A stretch of DNA of 8,126 nt from Chitinophagaceae bacterium (lineage in GTDB: Bacteria > Bacteroidota > Bacteroidia > Chitinophagales > Chitinophagaceae). The notes beneath the pieces were generated by a model. It was given only the letters and a program-made list of their open reading frames with translations, ran no database searches and had not been told where the DNA came from. Below are positions 4,683 to 8,126 of the stretch, in pieces. Location of the stretch: assembly GCA_025455205.1 (NCBI GenBank), contig JALOMZ010000111.1, positions 1-8,126 on the forward strand. The letters are read 5' to 3'. Position numbers and translations under genes: made by a program. Positions within the stretch are counted from its first letter, which is position 1, and each line of letters begins with the position of its first letter.

Positions 4683-7126
4683 ATGCGCATACTCCCCTTT
4701 GTGATCAGTGCTTCCCTGGCTACGGCCCTGATTGTGGCGCTGGATTCCAAGATCGGCCCGGCGCCGCCCCTGGGCAACATGCTGAGCCCCTCCCATGGTT
4801 TCTGGCAGAACGCCGAGCCGCAGGATGCTTCCTTCTCCATCGACCTGCAGTCGGACTACCTGCAGGACAAGGTGGAAGTATACCTCGACGAGCGCCTGGT
4901 GCCGCACGTGTTCGCACAAAATGAACAGGATGCATACTTCGCACAGGGCTATGTTCATGCCCGCTTCCGGCTCTGGCAAATGCAGTTCCAGGTGCTGGCC
5001 GCCGCCGGCCGCCTCTGCGAGGTGCTGGGCGAGAAGGTGGGCGACAACAGCGTGCTGGAGGCGCATGACCGCAAGTTTCGCCGCATGGGCATGATGCTGG
5101 CCGCGGAGAACTCGCTGAAAGCCATGGAGTCCGTGCCGGAGGATAAACAACATATGGAGGCTTATGCCGCCGGGGTAAATCACTACATCAGCCAGCTCTC
5201 GCCAGCCCAGTACCCGGTGGAGTTCAAACTGCTCGACTATCAGCCCGAAGCCTGGACACCGCTGCATTCAGCCCTCTTCCTGAAATACATGAGCTACGAC
5301 CTGGCTTCCGACTTCGATGACTTCGAAGCCACCAACCTGCGGCAGCACCTGGGCCAGGAACTGTATAACAAGGTGTTCCCCCTGCAGGCAGACTCCCTGG
5401 ATCCCATTGCACCCCGCGGCACCGTGTACAACATAGTAAACACCCCCATCCCCGCCGCACCGGAACGCCTCGACTCCCTGTATGAGGCAGCACCCAGCAT
5501 GGCGTTCGAACCCAATAAGCCTGACCCCGACAACGGCAGCAATAACTGGGTGATTGGCGGCAGCCGTACCGCCAGCGGCCGGCCCATTCTCTGCAACGAC
5601 CCGCACCTGGGCCTCAACCTGCCCTCGCTGTGGTACGAGATACAGATCAGCACCCCGCAATACAATGTGTATGGCGTGAGCTTCCCCGGGGCTCCCAGCG
5701 TGGTCATCGGCTTCAACGACAGCATTGCCTGGGGCGTAACCAACTCCAGCCGCGACGTGATGGATTTTTACGAAGTGAAGTTCCGCGACAGCTCCATGAA
5801 TGAGTACCTCTTCAACGGGGCATGGAAAAAGACCGAATGGCGCACGGAAACCATCCGCATCCGTGGCAAAGCAGACTATATCGACAAGATACCCATGACG
5901 GTATGGGGGCCGGTGATGTATGATGCTACCTACAAGAGTGGCCGCAACGATGGCAAAGCCTATGCCATCCGCTGGAAGGCCCACGACAATAGCCTGGAAC
6001 TGGGTGCCTTCCGCGGCCTCAACCGCGCGAAGAACTACCAGGACTACCTCAACGCCATCCGCCTCTTCACCTGTCCCGGCCAGAATTTTGTATTCGCTTC
6101 CAAGACCAACGAGATCGCCTGGTGGCAACAAGCCACCTTCCCCGCCAAATGGCGCCGGCAGGGCGATTTTGTGATGCCGGGCTGGGACTCCACGTTCCGC
6201 TGGCAGGGCCTGATAGATACCGCTGATGTGGTGCATATGGTGAACCCGGAACGCGGATTCGTATCCAGCGCCAACCAGATGCCCGCCGATACGGCCTATC
6301 CCTTCTACCTGGGCGGGGTGCACGACGTGTACCGCGGTGTCATCATCAACCGCATGCTCCATAGCATGCAGGGCGTAACGCCGGAAGACATGAAGAAGAT
6401 GCAGACAGACAACTACAACGTGTTTGCGGAAATGGCCCTGCCCATGATGCTGGGCCAGGTGGAAACGAAGGCCTCAGCAGCTATGCCGGCATCCTGCTGG
6501 ATGAAGTGCGGCGCTGGAACCGGCGTGCCGATGCCGACGAAAAAGGCATGACCATTTTTGAAACCTGGTGGAGGAATTTTGCTGATACCGTTTGGGCCGA
6601 CAACCTCTTGCGGGAAGACAAACTGGCCGTGGCCTGGCCGCAGGATCATACCCTGCTGGAAGCCATCCTGCGTGACAGCGCCTTCTCATTCATCGACAAT
6701 ATCAAAACGCCAAAGGTGGAAACCCTGCCACAGATGCTCACCGCTGCCCTCAACAAAACAGCAGAGGAGCTGAAGAAGGTGAATGACCTGCGCTGGGCCG
6801 TGTACAAGGACACGCGCGTGCGGCACCTGCTGAGCGGGCTACCCGGCTTCAGCCGGCTGCACCTGCCCATTGGCGGCGGTGCCAAGATCATCAATGCCAC
6901 CAAATCCACACACGGTCCAAGCTGGCGGGTGGTGGTGCATATGAGCGATGAAACAGAAGCGTATGGCGTGTACCCCGGCGGACAAAGCGGAAACCCGGGC
7001 AGCCGGTTCTATGATATGTTCATAGACATCTGGGCCAGTGGACAGTACTACCCGTTGTGGATCATGAAACCGTCGGAGAAGAACTCCGGCAAAGTGAAAT
7101 GGAAAATGACTTTTACGAAGGCTTAA
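4683..7126 (+). pseudogene. Penicillin acylase family (S45) protein, frameshifted
   Basis: Two adjoining reading frames together make one penicillin-acylase-like Ntn hydrolase, an autoprocessed exported amidase for acylated amines, N-acyl homoserine lactones or related substrates (true substrate unknown). The first frame (4683-6551) begins with a hydrophobic export segment (1-20), then the alpha-chain region. NGSNNW (284-289) follows, with S286 the expected nucleophile and beta-chain N-terminus, then ASGRPILCNDPHL (297-309), VYGVSFPGAPSVVIGFN (329-345) and IAWGVTN (348-354). Homology is lost after about residue 594. It resumes in the -1 frame (NEGLSSYAGILLDEV) and runs to 7126 with the C-terminal HGPSWR and YGVYPGGQSGNPGS blocks. 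Adding one base near 6463 gives exactly 815 codons (814 residues), a normal length. An upstream extension of the frame to 4305 is antisense to miaE and is not coding. It is either a recent pseudogene or a sequencing error. Confidence 0.9.
6459..6470 (+). other. Frameshift site in the acylase gene
   Basis: The bases read GTGGAAACGAAG. In the upstream frame this gives V-E-T-K and then non-homologous residues to a stop at 6551. One extra A in the AAA run (GTGGAAAACGAA) gives V-E-N-E and joins smoothly to GLSSYAGILLDEVRRWN in the downstream frame. It is not a classical X-XXY-YYZ slippery heptamer. A one-base deletion in a short homopolymer, biological or technical, is the simplest explanation. 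Confidence 0.75.
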
Positions 7127-7139
7127 GAAAACAGATACC

Positions 7140-7496
7140 ATGAAATTCATTGCTGCTATAGTACTGTCGGCGCTGCTGGGATACCTGGTTTATATTTTCA
7201 ATGATACCCTGCCCTGGTGGGGGGTGGCAGTGGCTGCCTTTATTGCCGGCGCCACCATACCGCAGAAAGCCGGATTCAGCTGGCTGAGCGGTTTCCTGGG
7301 CATCGCCCTGCTCTGGTTCTTCCTGGCCTGGTGGCTCGATAAGGAAAACACAGGCATTCTCTCTGCCCGCATGGCGCAGGTGCTGCCCTTTGGCGGCAAT
7401 ACAACACTCATGCTGGCGGCTACCGCGCTGGTGGGCGGCCTGGTGGGCGGATTTGGTGCCCTCACCGGTGCTTTCATCCGCAAAAAGGCGGACTGA
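7140..7496 (+). CDS. Small four-helix membrane protein of unknown function
   Basis: A 118-residue hydrophobic protein with four likely membrane segments at about 3-20, 24-41, 47-66 and 88-113. The third is aromatic-rich (LLWFFLAWWL, 57-66). The last has glycine spacing GGLVGGFGALTG (99-110), which favours close helix packing, and ends in a basic RKKAD tail. No family is recognised. It starts 13 bases after the acylase stop codon on the same strand, so the two are probably co-transcribed, but nothing in the sequence shows a shared function. No Shine-Dalgarno is seen; AAGAAAACAGATACC before the ATG is A-rich, as is common in the phylum. Confidence 0.82.
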   Translation: MKFIAAIVLSALLGYLVYIFNDTLPWWGVAVAAFIAGATIPQKAGFSWLSGFLGIALLWFFLAWWLDKENTGILSARMAQVLPFGGNTTLMLAATALVGGLVGGFGALTGAFIRKKAD

Positions 7497-7504
7497 CCGC
7501 TTTT
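7484..7504 (+). terminator. Possible weak intrinsic terminator overlapping a stop codon
   Basis: AAAGGCGG (7484-7491) can pair with CCGCTTTT (7497-7504) around the loop ACTGA, giving an 8-bp stem with one G-T wobble. The stop codon of the small membrane protein lies in the loop. There is no T-run beyond the one used in the stem, so termination would be modest. Confidence 0.35.
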
Positions 7505-7529
7505 CACGTTTGCTTTGCAAGTGCCCCCC

Positions 7530-7538
7530 TAATTTCAC
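7530..7538 (+). promoter_or_regulatory. Candidate promoter element of the DUF5686-type gene
   Basis: TAATTTCAC begins exactly 33 bases before the ATG at 7563 and differs at one base from the element at 4650-4658. TTTG at 7509-7512 lies 17 bases upstream and could be the -33 contact (19-21 is usual). Confidence 0.35.
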
Positions 7539-7562
7539 GCACCCAGAATCAATCCTTCGCCC

Positions 7563-8126
7563 ATGCATTTTTTCCGTAGCCTGCCTGCTGTATTGCTGCT
7601 GGCAGGCTATTTTTTGTGTGGCACGGCCTTGTTTTCCCAGTCGCTGGTAAAGGGCAAAGTGATCAACCCCTATGGGGTACCGTTGCCCTATGCCTCCGTG
7701 TACATCAAGGGCAATACCCGGGGCACGGTGGCCAATGCCGACGGACAATACAGCCTGGAGCTGCCCGCCGGTACCTATACCCTGGTTTGCGCCTATGTAG
7801 GTTACCAGAAAACAGAACAGAAGATTACCCTCGGTAAGGATGCCCTGGTAGTCAACTTCGCCCTCAACTTCCAGCAAACCAGTCTGGGCGAAGTGGTGGT
7901 GAAGGCCAATGCCGAAGACCCGGCCTATGCCATTATTCGCAATGCCATCCGCAAAAGGCCGGAATACCTGCGCGAAGTGGAAGAATGGCAGGCCATGGTA
8001 TACATGAAGGGTATGATACGCACCTACAAGCTGCCCAAAAACATATTGGGGCAACCGGTGCGCGTGAGCGGTGATATTGTTGACAGCAGCGGCAAGGGGA
8101 TCATTTATTTCAGCGAATCGCTCACC
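7563..8126 (+). CDS. Exported CarboxypepD_reg-like / DUF5686 protein, 3' end beyond window
   Basis: An open frame of 188 codons with no stop runs to the right edge, so only the N-terminal part of the protein is present. A signal peptide spans about 1-26 (hydrophobic 8-24, cut near LFSQ). Residues ~28-112 form a CarboxypepD_reg-like beta-sandwich: VKGKVINPYGVPLPYASVYI (29-48), RGTVANADGQYSLELPAG (53-70) and AYVGYQK (77-83), followed by LGEVVVKA (108-115). From about 119, DPAYAIIRNAIRKRPEYL (119-136) and VYMKGMIRTYKLPK (146-159) match the start of DUF5686, usually a large outer-membrane-associated protein of Bacteroidota with unknown function. The start is the only Met placed before the signal peptide. 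It shares only its fold with the minus-strand protein at 114-758; their C-terminal parts are unrelated. Confidence 0.88.
   Translation, partial: MHFFRSLPAVLLLAGYFLCGTALFSQSLVKGKVINPYGVPLPYASVYIKGNTRGTVANADGQYSLELPAGTYTLVCAYVGYQKTEQKITLGKDALVVNFALNFQQTSLGEVVVKANAEDPAYAIIRNAIRKRPEYLREVEEWQAMVYMKGMIRTYKLPKNILGQPVRVSGDIVDSSGKGIIYFSESLT

Noticed and set aside
5268..6362. A long open frame of 364 codons on the minus strand
   Set aside because: It is a complementary-strand shadow of the acylase gene in GC-rich DNA, rich in His and Gly, with no recognisable domain.
6459..6470. Programmed -1 ribosomal frameshifting in the acylase
   Set aside because: There is no X-XXY-YYZ slippery heptamer and no evident downstream stem. 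A single-base loss in an A run is simpler, and programmed shifting is not known for this family.
7113..8054. A 313-codon minus-strand frame over the right end
   Set aside because: It lies opposite the membrane-protein gene and the signal-peptide-bearing DUF5686-type gene, both better supported. The antisense product has no domain.
1..8126. Signs of a defence island, prophage, integrative element or CRISPR array
   Set aside because: Apart from the toxin-antitoxin pair there are no integrases, transposases, tRNA-end repeats, phage genes or spacer arrays. The neighbours are housekeeping and envelope genes.

Overview
The window looks like a piece of a GC-rich Bacteroidota chromosome, most likely Chitinophagaceae. 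This is inferred from the protein families (CarboxypepD_reg-like envelope proteins, a DUF5686-type protein, a MiaE-like hydroxylase, subfamily 2 PyrF), from promoter boxes of the Bacteroidota type TAnnTTTG, and from the near absence of Shine-Dalgarno sequences. No rRNA, tRNA, CRISPR array, insertion sequence or phage gene was seen.

Layout, left to right. Positions 1-113 hold no complete gene but carry a short ~10-bp periodic ATCC repeat. A minus-strand gene (114-758) encodes an exported CarboxypepD_reg-like protein. It is divergent from mrp (876-1976), a MIP18-domain P-loop ATPase for Fe-S cluster trafficking, which ends in a clear intrinsic terminator. Next comes a three-gene unit: an MbcA/ParS/Xre-type antitoxin (2123-2623), a RES-domain toxin (2627-3091), and pyrF (3088-3948), whose start codon overlaps the toxin stop as ATGA. 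A minus-strand miaE-like tRNA hydroxylase gene (3960-4571) converges on pyrF with only 11 bases between them. Divergent from miaE is a large S45 penicillin-acylase-family gene (4683-7126) broken by an apparent single-base deletion near 6463. A small four-helix membrane protein follows (7140-7496). The right edge holds the first 188 codons of an exported CarboxypepD_reg-like/DUF5686 protein (7563 to the edge).

The most interesting point is the operon of a RES toxin-antitoxin pair with pyrF. One studied RES toxin (ParT) ADP-ribosylates PRPP synthetase, and others consume NAD+, so a nucleotide-metabolism toxin appears to be translationally coupled to a pyrimidine-synthesis enzyme. The antitoxin promoter abuts its start codon (possible leaderless mRNA) and overlaps inverted repeats suited to autoregulation. 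Other points are an Mrp protein with a single cysteine and no CxxC motif, a second leaderless-type promoter at miaE, and two nearly identical boxes exactly 33 bases upstream of two exported-protein genes. Most of the window is ordinary housekeeping and envelope content; no multi-gene novel system was identified beyond the toxin-antitoxin/pyrF unit.
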